Shown in pieces: positions 26,449 to 34,600 of a DNA stretch of 64,000 nucleotides; positions within the stretch are counted from its first letter, which is position 1, and every line of letters starts with the position of its first letter. The stretch comes from a virus, in IMG/VR virus record IMGVR_UViG_3300017917_001342, positions 435,669-499,668 of that record. One strand, 5' to 3'. Under the pieces are notes generated by a model. That model did not search any database. It was not told where the DNA came from and saw only the letters and a program-made list of their open reading frames with translations. The translations under genes were made by a program, and so were the position numbers.

Positions 26449-27718
26449 CGATTTCACTAACACCTTCTGCGTGATCGTAGTAAGCATACTCGCCGAACGG
26501 CGGCTTAACACGAGTCTTAGCACCTTCTGTGATAACCCACAGCGTGTCGCAGTAGTTTTCGGGACCCCAAGTACCAAACGGATAACCGTCGGTGAACACC
26601 ACAGCCTTCTTAGGCTCAATGTCGTTCTCCATCCAGTAATTCCAGAACGCCATGAAGTCAGTGCCGCCGCCACCTTTGCATTCGTAGCTAAGCAGATCAT
26701 CAGCAGTGTCCTTGGTAAACACCTGATAGTTGTAGGTCTGCGTATCGAAGCAGATGATGCTGATAGTAAAGTCGTTGTAGCAGCTCATCATACCGTAGAC
26801 TTCGCTAAGGAAATCCTTGGCCATACGATCGCTGATAGACCCCGACATGTCAATTGCAACTGCAATGTCAATAGTCTCATCCTTGTCAAGCACAGGAAGG
26901 AACACACCTGAATACATGTGCTTACGGTTAGGACGCATCCAAGTAAAGTCATCAGTGATGCAGCTTTGGATGTTTTGTTGCAGCAGATCGCGCCAGCTGA
27001 TCTTAGGCTCAACAAGATCGTCAATCAGTCGCTGCATGCTAGCAGGCATCTTACCCGCAGCAGCCTGCGCAGCTTGCAGAACCTTGTTCTTGAATTCGTC
27101 ACGGATCTTCTTGAGATCTTCTTCGCTGATCTTAATGGGATTGCCATTGCCATCAACAGGCTGCTTACCACCTTTACCGTTCTTGTTGTTACCGTCCTTA
27201 CCCATTTCAAGGTGAACGTCGAGTGTCATCTGCTTCTTGACCTTGCGCTTTTCAAGATCGTCATACACAGCTTCTGACGTCCAACCAAGATAGCGTTCGT
27301 CGTAAAGACCAACACGCTGGTTAGTTTCGCCGTTTTCATCAACGTCCATTACCTTCTTAGTAGGCATCTTACCGATCTTGTCAGTAGTCAGCATACCGTT
27401 GATAATGTAGTCGTTGGCCATGTTCCACCAGCTGGGATCACGATGTGTACGACGACCAAAGTGATCAAGTGCAACGTGCAGCACTTCGTGACACAGAACG
27501 AACACGATCTCATCGACATCCAGTTCTGCGAAAAACTCACGGTTGAAGTAGATGTTACGGCCATCAACCGCAGCAGTCTTACACCAACCCGAATCAGTTG
27601 CATCAACGAGCGGCAGTTGCATAGTCAGCGTACCAAAGAACGGCTGCGAGAACAGCAGTTTAAGCCGTGCCTGGCTGATCTTCTTCTTAACAGCTTCTTT
27701 GTTAACAGTCATTGCCAT
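26435..27718 (-). CDS. VWA-domain putative metallopeptidase (DUF2201-like)
   Basis: 427 residues. 'CHEVLHVALDH' (His77, Glu78, His81, with His86) is a zinc HExxH site in the N-terminal metallopeptidase-like domain. A Lys/Gly-rich linker follows near residues 165-190. The C-terminal domain has 'AVAIDMSGSIS', a MIDAS metal site of von Willebrand A domains. This pairing fits the DUF2201 family, usually encoded beside a MoxR-type ATPase, as here (27802). The two may act as a chaperone or protein-remodelling pair. Codon use is more GC-rich than in neighbouring genes. It has its own sigma70-like promoter. Confidence 0.75.
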   Translation of the reverse strand: MAMTVNKEAVKKKISQARLKLLFSQPFFGTLTMQLPLVDATDSGWCKTAAVDGRNIYFNREFFAELDVDEIVFVLCHEVLHVALDHFGRRTHRDPSWWNMANDYIINGMLTTDKIGKMPTKKVMDVDENGETNQRVGLYDERYLGWTSEAVYDDLEKRKVKKQMTLDVHLEMGKDGNNKNGKGGKQPVDGNGNPIKISEEDLKKIRDEFKNKVLQAAQAAAGKMPASMQRLIDDLVEPKISWRDLLQQNIQSCITDDFTWMRPNRKHMYSGVFLPVLDKDETIDIAVAIDMSGSISDRMAKDFLSEVYGMMSCYNDFTISIICFDTQTYNYQVFTKDTADDLLSYECKGGGGTDFMAFWNYWMENDIEPKKAVVFTDGYPFGTWGPENYCDTLWVITEGAKTRVKPPFGEYAYYDHAEGVSEIGAVS

Positions 27719-27741
27719 GTTTTAGTCCTCCTATACACCGC

Positions 27742-27769
27742 ATAATAGCATAGATTAAACGAGCGTCAA
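27742..27769 (-). promoter_or_regulatory. Sigma70-like promoter for the VWA gene
   Basis: On the minus strand TTGACG (27769-27764), 16 bases, then TATTAT (27747-27742) preceded by TGC, an extended -10. The -35 lies within the terminator hairpin of the gene upstream, so termination and re-initiation overlap. AGGAGG follows before the ATG at 27718. Confidence 0.6.
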
Positions 27770-27787
27770 TCACAATGACGCTCGTTT
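27757..27787 (-). terminator. Hairpin between MoxR and VWA genes
   Basis: A perfect 12-bp stem, ending ACGAGCGTCA / TGACGCTCGT with a 7-base loop, lies 14 bases past the MoxR stop. The T-run on the minus strand is short (TTTAATC). Confidence 0.65.
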
Positions 27788-27801
27788 TGTTGTCGTTGAT
27801 C

Positions 27802-28998
27802 TTACATGCTCGGGATAAGATCGGTGTAACGCTTGGTGAACTCAACCCAATTCTTGAGTTTCGGTGCGTTGATCGGCAGCTTGTAAAGACCGAGCACAGT
27901 CTTAGCAGCCATAACAGCCAGTTCGTCCTCAAAGTTGTCCATGATGAACCGGAAGAACCGGTCGGTCATCTCGTGGAACTCAGTGAACGCCTTGGGGTTG
28001 GTCTTCACGTCGCGGCTAGCATCTTGCAGTTCGTAGCACAGCGCAGTGGTCAGCGCATACATGATGTCGATCTGCTTGCTGTTCAGCTTGGTGACCTTAC
28101 CGCTAAGAATGTCTTTAGCAGCCGGCAGGTTAGCAGCCTGTTTGCGATAAGTCATAAACTTAACGCCCGGACCTTCCCCAACGGTACCTTTGATCAAGTC
28201 ACCCAGCACTTCGGTCGGAAGATCGGTGTCAACCAAGTCACCGTTGTCGTCGGGTTCTTGCAGCAGTTCGCTAGCAAAGTACCACGAACGCGGAGTTGCA
28301 AACGCATAGCTGTCGCCGCTGGGTTTGAACTGGTTCAGGTCGTTCGGTTGGAAGCTGAGGTAGCCAACAATGTCCTTGTGGACACGATTCAGCACAGCCC
28401 ATTCTTGCCAATCGTCGAAGCTAACGTCCAGCGTCACGTGAGTGAAGCGGTTAGCCAGCGGCATCGGCATGTTGTATGCAACACCCTTGTCCTTAACACG
28501 GTTACCAGCAGCAACGATAACCACATCCTTAGGCAGCGTGTAAGTACCAATCTTACGGTTAAGGATGATCTGATAGGTTGCAGCTTGAACGCTGGGCGGA
28601 GCCGCGCTCATTTCGTCGAAGAACACCAGCGCACGGCTGTTGGGATCAGTTGGCAAGTCCGACGGAGTGGACCAGCGGAAAACCTTGTCAGTCAGCGGCA
28701 CACCAGATTCATCTTTAACAAGGTTACCGTCCTTGTCGTAGATTTTCACATCTGCCAGATACGGGATACCGCGCATGTCAGTGGGTTCCATCAGCGGCAG
28801 ACGAATGTCGATCAGCGGACGATTTTGTTCGCGAGCAACTTCGGCAACAATGTCCGATTTACCAATGCCCGGAGGACCCCAAACGAACAGCGGACGCTTG
28901 CGATTCAAGCTATGGCGCATAGCCATCTTAAGGCGGGAGGGAGTGACGCTTGCAGTTTCAAGCATACGATTCTTAGTAGCAGTGTTAGCGTTAGCCAT
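27802..28998 (-). CDS. MoxR-type AAA+ ATPase
   Basis: 398 residues. 'VWGPPGIGKSD' (41-48 core) is Walker A, 'LVFFDEMSAAPPSVQAATYQ' contains Walker B, and 'VIVAAGNR' is sensor 1. The layout fits the AAA_5/MoxR family, ATPases that work with VWA-domain partners; the VWA metallopeptidase lies just downstream. The gene is notably GC-rich: two lines counted by hand gave 57% (28201-28260) and 53% (28441-28500), against 42% at 30001-30060. Codons favour G or C in third position, so an unusual antisense frame is left open. This suggests recent transfer or selection for expression. Confidence 0.82.
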   Translation of the reverse strand: MANANTATKNRMLETASVTPSRLKMAMRHSLNRKRPLFVWGPPGIGKSDIVAEVAREQNRPLIDIRLPLMEPTDMRGIPYLADVKIYDKDGNLVKDESGVPLTDKVFRWSTPSDLPTDPNSRALVFFDEMSAAPPSVQAATYQIILNRKIGTYTLPKDVVIVAAGNRVKDKGVAYNMPMPLANRFTHVTLDVSFDDWQEWAVLNRVHKDIVGYLSFQPNDLNQFKPSGDSYAFATPRSWYFASELLQEPDDNGDLVDTDLPTEVLGDLIKGTVGEGPGVKFMTYRKQAANLPAAKDILSGKVTKLNSKQIDIMYALTTALCYELQDASRDVKTNPKAFTEFHEMTDRFFRFIMDNFEDELAVMAAKTVLGLYKLPINAPKLKNWVEFTKRYTDLIPSM

Positions 28999-29048
28999 CT
29001 TGTGTGTCTCCGTAGTGTTGTTGTCGATGAGTTACATTTAGCACATTA

Positions 29049-29246
29049 TTAGATACTGTCAACCACTTTTTTCTCTGTGGGTTGCAGTGTTTCTGTGTCA
29101 ATCCATTGAGCGCAGAATGCTTCGGTGTAATCAGCATTGGGATTAGGACCGATACCAAACCGACGCTTGTAGCTGGCAACAAACTGTGCCCACAACTGCG
29201 GATTGCAGCTATAGCAGGGTTCATTGCAAGGGAATTCGTCAGTCAT
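29049..29246 (-). CDS. Small Cys-containing hypothetical protein
   Basis: 65 residues. The N-terminus 'FPCNEPCYSCNPQ' has three closely spaced cysteines, with another at 'AFCAQW', possibly a small metal site. The middle 'LWAQFVASYKRRFGIG' is helical. It precedes the MoxR gene on the same strand and may share its transcript. No known family. Confidence 0.5.
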   Translation of the reverse strand: MTDEFPCNEPCYSCNPQLWAQFVASYKRRFGIGPNPNADYTEAFCAQWIDTETLQPTEKKVVDSI

Positions 29247-29307
29247 GTGCAGTTCGCTTTCTTAGTTAACAATTGAACTATACAGCTATTGCACCTAACA
29301 AAGCAAG

Positions 29308-29706
29308 CTAGTTTTTAAAGCCTATGTACTGTTGTGCGCTACCGTTGCACATTTGCAACTCGAAATGTATGGTATGGTCAAACACTATAATAGTAGCGTC
29401 TTTATAACCCCATGGACCTTTCACAGCATTGTCCATGTTTAACAATACTTTACCTGTCATGATACGATTATCTTCATGTGTGCTAGTGTAATGGTTATAC
29501 ATGCTAGTAAAGAGGTTTACACCGCGTCGTGACAGTCGCCATCCTTGGTTAACAAACAACTGCTGTCTCAACAGTATGTGTTGTTTGTATGTGGGATCTT
29601 GTTCTTCTGTAAAGACCAATTCAGGCTGCGGCGACCGCAGCCCGTATTGTTTGATCCATGTCATTGGATCACTGCATGGTATCCAATCTGTTAGATTATT
29701 TTTCAT
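29308..29706 (-). CDS. Hypothetical phage protein
   Basis: 132 residues, rich in aromatics ('SDPMTWIKQYGLRSPQPELVF', 'LFVNQGWRLSRRGVNLFTSMY') and ending in a beta region 'KDATIIVFDHTIHFELQM'. The start overlaps the previous gene by 11 bases. I recognise no enzymatic motif. Function unknown. Confidence 0.5.
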   Translation of the reverse strand: MKNNLTDWIPCSDPMTWIKQYGLRSPQPELVFTEEQDPTYKQHILLRQQLFVNQGWRLSRRGVNLFTSMYNHYTSTHEDNRIMTGKVLLNMDNAVKGPWGYKDATIIVFDHTIHFELQMCNGSAQQYIGFKN

Positions 29707-29986
29707 CTATCTGCTGACCGCTAGTTAACAGTACAACAGTGAATTTGTCAGTCTTAAACAGGCTGTTTAACTTTGTGCAAAGATTAAACGCATGTCCCGG
29801 ATTACTAAAACTGACTTTGCGATATTTTGGACCTGGGTAACTGATCAAACTGTTTAGAGTGCGAAGATTGATCGGTTTATTCTCATAAAAAACTGCGTAT
29901 ATACCAGTGGCTTCTAATATTTCTTCAGCTTTGTAAGTCTTTGGATCTGTGTAAGAAAGTAACACATTTGGCTTTGGTCTTGACAA
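29696..29986 (-). CDS. Conserved phage protein
   Basis: 96 residues from a TTG; AGGAG nine bases upstream supports it. 'LSYTDPKTYKAEEILEATGIYAV' and 'YPGPKYRKVSFSNPGHAFNL' are blocks I associate with a conserved small protein of marine T4-like phages, of unknown role. A late promoter (ATAAATA, 30017-30011) lies upstream inside an inverted repeat that folds over the ribosome site and start, so late-only translation is likely. Confidence 0.55.
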   Translation of the reverse strand: MSRPKPNVLLSYTDPKTYKAEEILEATGIYAVFYENKPINLRTLNSLISYPGPKYRKVSFSNPGHAFNLCTKLNSLFKTDKFTVVLLTSGQQIDEK

Positions 29987-30017
29987 TATCGTAACTCCTA
30001 GACAGCACGATATTTAT
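29985..30017 (-). promoter_or_regulatory. Late promoter ATAAATA in a start-hiding inverted repeat
   Basis: On the minus strand AATATCGT (30014-30007) overlaps the box ATAAATA (30017-30011). Its exact complement ACGATATT (29992-29985) reaches into the TTG start at 29986, and the AGGAG lies in the 14-base loop. RNA begun about six bases past the box would start after the first arm and so could not form the 8-bp stem. Confidence 0.55.
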
Positions 30018-30024
30018 CAATTAC

Positions 30025-30039
30025 AGGGTTTAAAACCCT
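30025..30039 (-). terminator. Short hairpin at gene end
   Basis: AGGGTT and AACCCT pair around a 3-base loop over the TAA stop of the gene at 30030. There is no real T-run on the minus strand. It is followed at once by a late promoter box, as at 25091. Confidence 0.35.
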
Positions 30040-30251
30040 CCGCCATCCTGTTGAACTTCTGCACTGGCAATCTGTGATTGCAACTCAATTATCTGATTGG
30101 CCATGTCCAATTCTTTACTTAACAAGATTCCCAGTGCAATGCCCAACTGTTCTGCTTCTTGTATGGTAACACGTATTTCTTTACTGTTTGCAGATTTTGC
30201 AACACGTACCTTGTCGAGAAAACTGCGTATTTGTAATGTGTCGTTATTCAT
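30030..30251 (-). CDS. Small coiled-coil hypothetical protein
   Basis: 73 residues, ATGA-coupled to the gene upstream. 'VRVTIQEAEQLGIALGILLSKELDMANQIIELQSQIASAEV'-type sequence in the C-terminal two thirds is a strong helical, heptad-like stretch. No domain is recognised. Probably a small oligomeric accessory protein. Confidence 0.5.
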   Translation of the reverse strand: MNNDTLQIRSFLDKVRVAKSANSKEIRVTIQEAEQLGIALGILLSKELDMANQIIELQSQIASAEVQQDGGGF

Positions 30252-30727
30252 AGTTTACTGACTCTCTTTTTCTGCGACATAGCATTCTGCATTTCTAGTT
30301 TACTGCGGAATGGTCCAATGTATGTGTTGTTTAATACAGTTTGTATTCTCGGACAGTAGCTAGGTGTCCATCCATGATCAAACTCAATAGCAAAATAACC
30401 AGCAGCATATCTAGCTTTGCTTTTAGTTGCTTTGGTATAGGTAACAATTTCATCTTCTACAATGTCAAATGCTACACGATGTTTGATAGGATAGCCGTTT
30501 ACCTCACCTATTTCATCACCATCTTCATTGTCAGCATCGCGAGATTCGATAGTTAGTGTGCCACCTAGATAAGAACCTAGTTCGTCAGCACTTTCAAACA
30601 GTTTGCGTTCAACATTGCCGATGACTTTTAAGCCGTCTGCTGTTGCAACAACCAATGCAGACATAGTACCGTCTTTTGACAATATCCAACTGTTTTCAGA
30701 TACGTCTTTTAATTGCCAATGTATCAT
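30248..30727 (-). CDS. Conserved hypothetical phage protein
   Basis: 159 residues. The N-terminus 'MIHWQLKDVSENSWILSKDG' is beta-rich. A central acidic segment ('SRDADNEDGDEIGEV') precedes 'NGYPIKHRVAFDI', and the C-terminus is basic ('SQKKRVSKL'). It is ATGA-coupled to the exonuclease gene upstream and to the coiled-coil gene downstream. Function is unknown; co-transcription with the exonuclease suggests, weakly, a role in DNA metabolism. Confidence 0.5.
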   Translation of the reverse strand: MIHWQLKDVSENSWILSKDGTMSALVVATADGLKVIGNVERKLFESADELGSYLGGTLTIESRDADNEDGDEIGEVNGYPIKHRVAFDIVEDEIVTYTKATKSKARYAAGYFAIEFDHGWTPSYCPRIQTVLNNTYIGPFRSKLEMQNAMSQKKRVSKL

Positions 30728-31713
30728 TGAGACTCCATTTTAAGATTGCCTTCGTATAGCGAACTCAGTGTAGACGAAAATTCACCTACTTGCTTTTCAA
30801 TTCTTACCAACCCGTGTACATTACAGAAACGCATGAGATTGATACCGATTTGCTTACGAGGTTCTTTATTTGTACTCTCAATAATAACTCTGTCAAACTT
30901 TTCAATTAGGTCAATTGGCTGTTGAGTTAGATCAATCAGTTGACGGTTGCGTTCGTAATCATCGCGAACTCGATGTTCAACATTTTCATGATCTAGCCAT
31001 TTGCTAAGCATGAGATTATTCCACACATAGCCTTTGGTATGTCGGTCTTGAAATGCTGCTTCTAGTTTAGTTTTGCGAACACCTGGGAATGCACTCATCA
31101 CATTGTCACTGTCGTCACCGCGCATGCACTTTTCAAACAGCAACCATTCTGGATTAGGTACTGCAAGATCTGCGCCCTGTTTGTTTTTAGCAATCTTCCC
31201 ATCTTTATCGAAGATACCTTCGTGTGTGTATAGTAGACCTGCAATGCCGTTATAGATGACAACATTTTTAGCAATCAACTGCTGGAAGTCGCTGTCGCTG
31301 CTGATAACAACATGCTGATCATCTGGATGCAATGCAATCCATCTTGCAATCATATCGTCTGCTTCTGCATTGGGATGTCGTAGCACAGTACAATTAGTTT
31401 GATCAGTAACAAACTTTATAAATTCGTCCATGCTTTCAAAGAATACTTTGTCTTCTTCGACTTCACGTTCTGATCGCTTTGCTGCGGCAACTTTTCTGTT
31501 GGCCTTGTATGGCGGATAAAAGTCTTTACGCCAACTGCGACCTTCAAGGCAAAACACTGTATGTGTGCCATTGAACTCGTTCCACACTTTTTTAACACTG
31601 TTGAAAATAATGTGAAGCGCCATACCAATTTGTTGGTCGATATCGGGTGCTCGAATACCGTGACGAACACGCATAAACAGATTTTGTGTATCGATTACAA
31701 TGTAAGTTGCCAT
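30724..31713 (-). CDS. rnh: 5'-3' exonuclease / RNase H (T4 Rnh-like, FEN family)
   Basis: 329 residues, close to T4 RNase H in length. It should remove RNA primers and 5' flaps during lagging-strand synthesis. Metal ligands are visible: Asp8 in 'VIDTQN', 'AEADDM' (Glu117, Asp119, Asp120), 'SSDSDFQQL' (Asp140, Asp142) and 'RGDDSDN' (Asp200, 201, 203). 'PYKANR' is the basic substrate region. A TTGCAC -35 with TACAGT extended -10 lies upstream at about 31745-31770. It heads a coupled three-gene set. Confidence 0.85.
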   Translation of the reverse strand: MATYIVIDTQNLFMRVRHGIRAPDIDQQIGMALHIIFNSVKKVWNEFNGTHTVFCLEGRSWRKDFYPPYKANRKVAAAKRSEREVEEDKVFFESMDEFIKFVTDQTNCTVLRHPNAEADDMIARWIALHPDDQHVVISSDSDFQQLIAKNVVIYNGIAGLLYTHEGIFDKDGKIAKNKQGADLAVPNPEWLLFEKCMRGDDSDNVMSAFPGVRKTKLEAAFQDRHTKGYVWNNLMLSKWLDHENVEHRVRDDYERNRQLIDLTQQPIDLIEKFDRVIIESTNKEPRKQIGINLMRFCNVHGLVRIEKQVGEFSSTLSSLYEGNLKMESQ

Positions 31714-31774
31714 GTTATAGAATCCTGATTGCTAACGTATACTGTAGCACATTAACAATAGATGTGCAACTGTT

Positions 31775-32365
31775 TTAATTGTCGGTTTTATACCAAAACC
31801 AGCATTCGTTAGGTGCTTGCTTTAAAAGGGAAAGATCCCAACCTTTGCTTTTGTACCAACTTGAAACTGCAAAATTCACACTGAACAAATTGCTGTCATG
31901 CCCTGCAATAATGCCGCCAGTTCGTACCTTTGGATACCAACTGTCAAGGTCGGACAACACCTGCTTCATGCTGTGTCCACCATCTATAAACACAAAGTCG
32001 TATACATCGTCATCTAACATACTAGCAGCAGTTTGACTATCTTCTTTTATCAACTTAAAGCGATCGCCCATCAACGGTATGTTTTTCAACAACACACGGT
32101 AGTTCAACTCTTGTTCAAGTTTGGTAATTGGTCTATCCCAATCAATGTATGGTTGGTAATGGTCAACACCTATCAGAGAACTGATATTCGGACATTCCTG
32201 CAACATATACCAACTGTTTATACCTCGATTGACACCTATTTCTATGCCAATTGCTGGATAAGGTAATTTCTTAAGTTCTTTCACAATGCCACGAGCAGCC
32301 TGCTGTTTGTATATCGCAGGCCAATCGGCACTTTCTAATAATGAGTTAATAGATTTGTCGTTCAC
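31775..32365 (-). CDS. Class I SAM-dependent methyltransferase (1)
   Basis: 196 residues from a GTG. 'IGIEIGVNRGINS' is motif I (SAM binding), 'SLIGVDHYQPY' is motif II, and 'YDFVFIDGGHS' with 'VRTGGIIAGHDS' are the later strands of the Methyltransf_24-like type. A TATAAATA box (32377-32370) overlaps the upstream gene's stop and ends four bases before the GTG, and no Shine-Dalgarno is seen, so late RNA may be leaderless or nearly so. The adjacent gene is a paralogue. Substrate is unknown; sugar or small-molecule O-methylation is typical. Confidence 0.75.
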   Translation of the reverse strand: MNDKSINSLLESADWPAIYKQQAARGIVKELKKLPYPAIGIEIGVNRGINSWYMLQECPNISSLIGVDHYQPYIDWDRPITKLEQELNYRVLLKNIPLMGDRFKLIKEDSQTAASMLDDDVYDFVFIDGGHSMKQVLSDLDSWYPKVRTGGIIAGHDSNLFSVNFAVSSWYKSKGWDLSLLKQAPNECWFWYKTDN

Positions 32366-32369
32366 ATAG

Positions 32370-32377
32370 TATTTATA
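32370..32377 (-). promoter_or_regulatory. Late promoter box TATAAATA adjacent to a GTG start
   Basis: A perfect T4 late consensus on the minus strand, ending four bases before the GTG at 32365. It contains the TAA stop of the upstream methyltransferase gene. A TTGGTT/AACCAA hairpin lies just upstream of the box. Confidence 0.6.
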
Positions 32378-32909
32378 TTGGTTTTTGCCATAACCAACTG
32401 GTAACTATGCCATAACCTTGATTTGGTACAGACGGATCAACTTCCCTATGATCGGGTATCAATTCACAACAGGCCTGTTTGACGCCTTCATGTTGCGGAT
32501 GATTGTAGTCATGTCCGCCCATCCATCCTCCGGGTTTTACTTTTGGCAACCACGCAGTGATGTCTTGTACAACAGCTTCGTACGAATGATCACCATCTAT
32601 CCATACAAAGTCTAAACTGTGATCTTCGTATTCAGTTGCAGCTTCTGTGCTAGGAATCTGTTTGTGAGTATAGCGTCCACAGACTTGAATCAAATTGTTG
32701 TTAAATTCAGTTTGATAGCCTACGTCAACACAGTCTAACTTGATGTTCTTGCCGCTATTAATAATCTCTACAAGCATGTATGCTGCACTTCTGCCCATGT
32801 AAGAACCGACCTCTACAAAATGTGCAGAGTCTGATACCTGTGCAATCATATCGTCGTAGATACCGGGATAGTCAAACCATCCTTCGATTTTGTTATAAAA
32901 GTGTTCCAT
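32373..32909 (-). CDS. Class I SAM-dependent methyltransferase (2)
   Basis: 178 residues. 'FVEVGSYMGRSAAY' is motif I, 'LDCVDVGY' motif II, 'LDFVWIDGDHSYEAV' and 'VKPGGWMGGHDYNHP' the later strands. It is a diverged paralogue of the next gene. Possible targets are phage or host sugars. A late promoter (TTAAATA) precedes it within an inverted repeat that pairs over the ATG. Confidence 0.75.
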   Translation of the reverse strand: MEHFYNKIEGWFDYPGIYDDMIAQVSDSAHFVEVGSYMGRSAAYMLVEIINSGKNIKLDCVDVGYQTEFNNNLIQVCGRYTHKQIPSTEAATEYEDHSLDFVWIDGDHSYEAVVQDITAWLPKVKPGGWMGGHDYNHPQHEGVKQACCELIPDHREVDPSVPNQGYGIVTSWLWQKPI

Positions 32910-32937
32910 TAACCTATCCTGTTAATGGTGTATTTAA
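32906..32937 (-). promoter_or_regulatory. Late promoter TTAAATA before a start-hiding hairpin
   Basis: On the minus strand TTAAATA (32937-32931) is followed by CCATTAAC (32928-32921), a 7-base loop with AGGA, and GTTAATGG (32913-32906), which contains the ATG at 32909. The 8-bp stem is perfect. RNA begun about six bases past the box would lose the first three bases of the left arm, including both G-C pairs, leaving only five weak pairs. Confidence 0.5.
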
Positions 32938-33527
32938 CTGTGTTCTATCTTGCCATCGTCGCGACGTATTTTTCTCACTGTGGTGACAAAATCAGTATCA
33001 ACAGGTTCCATTTCACTGAGAATACTGTTGCATACATCGTTCAACCAACGAGAAATAATGTCATCTTCGGCACCAGTGTAGCCATTACTTTGTAGATATT
33101 CTACAAACGCAGGATTGTAATCTAACTCAAAAAATGTCTTGCTTGGATCAGTGGGATCCCAACTGATTTTTGGCATTGCCATATAGGGTTCGTTTAACAG
33201 ATCAGCACGTTTACGATCATACTCTTGTTGTGCAATGCGACTATGCTTGAGATCAAGATCTAGCTTTGCAAGTTCTGTGGCATTTGGATTATCTGCATTA
33301 TCAAGTTCTAACAGTTTCAATTCTGCTAGATATTGATCAATACGACCGTATTGCAGATCAATTTTAATCACTGACCTTGTAAATTCTCTACTGTCTTCAC
33401 CGTGCTCAATCTTTGCAAGTTCCACAGCAAGATCGTAGCCACTGAGATTGTATTCTGCTTCGGCAATCAATCTTGATTTGCCTTTTAAGCCCCAACTTGC
33501 AGGCAAATATTTAAACGGTATTTTCAT
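32934..33527 (-). CDS. Conserved hypothetical phage protein
   Basis: 197 residues, highly charged and helical, starting 'MKIPFKYLPASWGLKGKSRLIAEAEYNLSG'-like (about 1-30). 'LAVELAKIEHG' and 'LAELKLLELD' suggest coiled-coil segments, and the C-terminus has 'DFVTTVRKIRRDDGK'. No catalytic motif. It lies between QueE and the methyltransferases on the same strand. Function is unknown. Confidence 0.55.
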   Translation of the reverse strand: MKIPFKYLPASWGLKGKSRLIAEAEYNLSGYDLAVELAKIEHGEDSREFTRSVIKIDLQYGRIDQYLAELKLLELDNADNPNATELAKLDLDLKHSRIAQQEYDRKRADLLNEPYMAMPKISWDPTDPSKTFFELDYNPAFVEYLQSNGYTGAEDDIISRWLNDVCNSILSEMEPVDTDFVTTVRKIRRDDGKIEHS

Positions 33528-33538
33528 TATGAGTATCC

Positions 33539-34411
33539 TTATGCCAGACTAGCATACAAGTGTATTTGCAAGTTTAGAGTAAATCCATACTTGACACAAT
33601 ATTCTGCTGCATATTCATGGTTGCGTTGATTAGATTCTGCGTTAAGCAGGCCCGGGGTCCAGAATGAAACTACTTCGTCAATAGTGCTGCGCTCTTGCAT
33701 AGTTGTCTGGTTAGAAGTTAGTCGCAGTTTCTTTGATGCAAGTGGTACTTCGTTATAGACATTCATTGGACTTACATAGATTTCTTTGCCTGTCTTGTTG
33801 CGCCACTCATGCGCCCAATCCGGTACCTCTGCATATGGAGAACCTTCTGTAGCTTCCATAACAAATTTCAAACAGTCTGCACGTTCGAGTATTTCTGGAC
33901 GCGGTTTCAAATACCGCACTGCAATCTTATTCTTTTCTAAACATTTTGGTGAACATACTAACACAGTGGACGCTGGTATAGCTGTATTCTGTGTACCGTT
34001 TGATTCAATCTGAGTTTTAGTAAAAATTCTGTCCATGTATTCTAAAAACGGACCAATGTTGTCTTGCAGCATTGGTTCCCCACCTGTCATAACAAGCACC
34101 ATTTTTTTACGAGCAACGTCGCTATGATGTGTCCATGCAGGCCTATCTAGTTTTTTATCTGTGTAGAATTGCTCGATTGTCTGTTCTACACGTTCTGCGA
34201 TCTGATCAAATGTTAGCCAATCACCGTCGTCGAAGAATGTATCACAGAATTGACAATCTAAGTTACATTTTGCAAGACGAATAAAGAACGCAGGTTCTCC
34301 ACGAAAGGGTCCTTCACCTTGCAGTGTCATAAACATACTAGTTACAAACAGTTGATCTTTGCTTGCGTCTTTAAAGTATTTTTTACCAATGATTTCGTTT
34401 GTACCAAACAT
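33539..34411 (-). CDS. queE: 7-carboxy-7-deazaguanine synthase
   Basis: 290 residues, longer than most bacterial QueE. It should convert 6-carboxytetrahydropterin to 7-carboxy-7-deazaguanine, the third step of the deazaguanine pathway. 'CNLDCQFC' (Cys49, 53, 56) is the CxxxCxxC cluster motif, preceded by 'TLQGEGPFRGEPAFFIRL', a QueE hallmark, and 'LVMTGGEPMLQ' follows. FolE, a QueD-like protein and a DpdA-like transglycosylase lie on the same strand within 8 kb, so the product probably feeds DNA modification rather than tRNA. Confidence 0.88.
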   Translation of the reverse strand: MFGTNEIIGKKYFKDASKDQLFVTSMFMTLQGEGPFRGEPAFFIRLAKCNLDCQFCDTFFDDGDWLTFDQIAERVEQTIEQFYTDKKLDRPAWTHHSDVARKKMVLVMTGGEPMLQDNIGPFLEYMDRIFTKTQIESNGTQNTAIPASTVLVCSPKCLEKNKIAVRYLKPRPEILERADCLKFVMEATEGSPYAEVPDWAHEWRNKTGKEIYVSPMNVYNEVPLASKKLRLTSNQTTMQERSTIDEVVSFWTPGLLNAESNQRNHEYAAEYCVKYGFTLNLQIHLYASLA

Positions 34412-34414
34412 GTT

Positions 34415-34600
34415 TTAACCTTTGTTATCTATTGTATGATTATGTGCTACATCGTCTGATATATCAAGTGTATCTATAGAATCCCATCCAACTTGGTCCA
34501 TTGAGTCTAAAGATACAACTAATTCTACCAGATCATTACCGTCTTTGACCTGTATTACCCAACGTCCGTCTTCAAGTTTATGTGGATATGTTTTCATCAT
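34415..34600 (-). CDS. Small hypothetical protein
   Basis: 61 residues with two adjacent ATG starts. 'DGRWVIQVKDGNDLVELVVSLD' suggests a small beta unit; the C-terminus is acidic with His ('DISDDVAHNHTI'). It overlaps the preceding gene by 23 bases and ends three bases before QueE. No known domain. Confidence 0.45.
   Translation of the reverse strand: MMKTYPHKLEDGRWVIQVKDGNDLVELVVSLDSMDQVGWDSIDTLDISDDVAHNHTIDNKG

Noticed and set aside
26471-27277. Plus-strand frames opposite the VWA gene
   Set aside because: Shadows of the VWA metallopeptidase reading frame; no ribosome sites and no recognisable protein features.
27775-29052. 425-codon open frame on the plus strand, longer than the gene opposite
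   Set aside because: It is antisense to the MoxR ATPase, whose Walker motifs are intact. The frame stays open because that gene is G/C-rich at third positions. Its own translation has no domain pattern.
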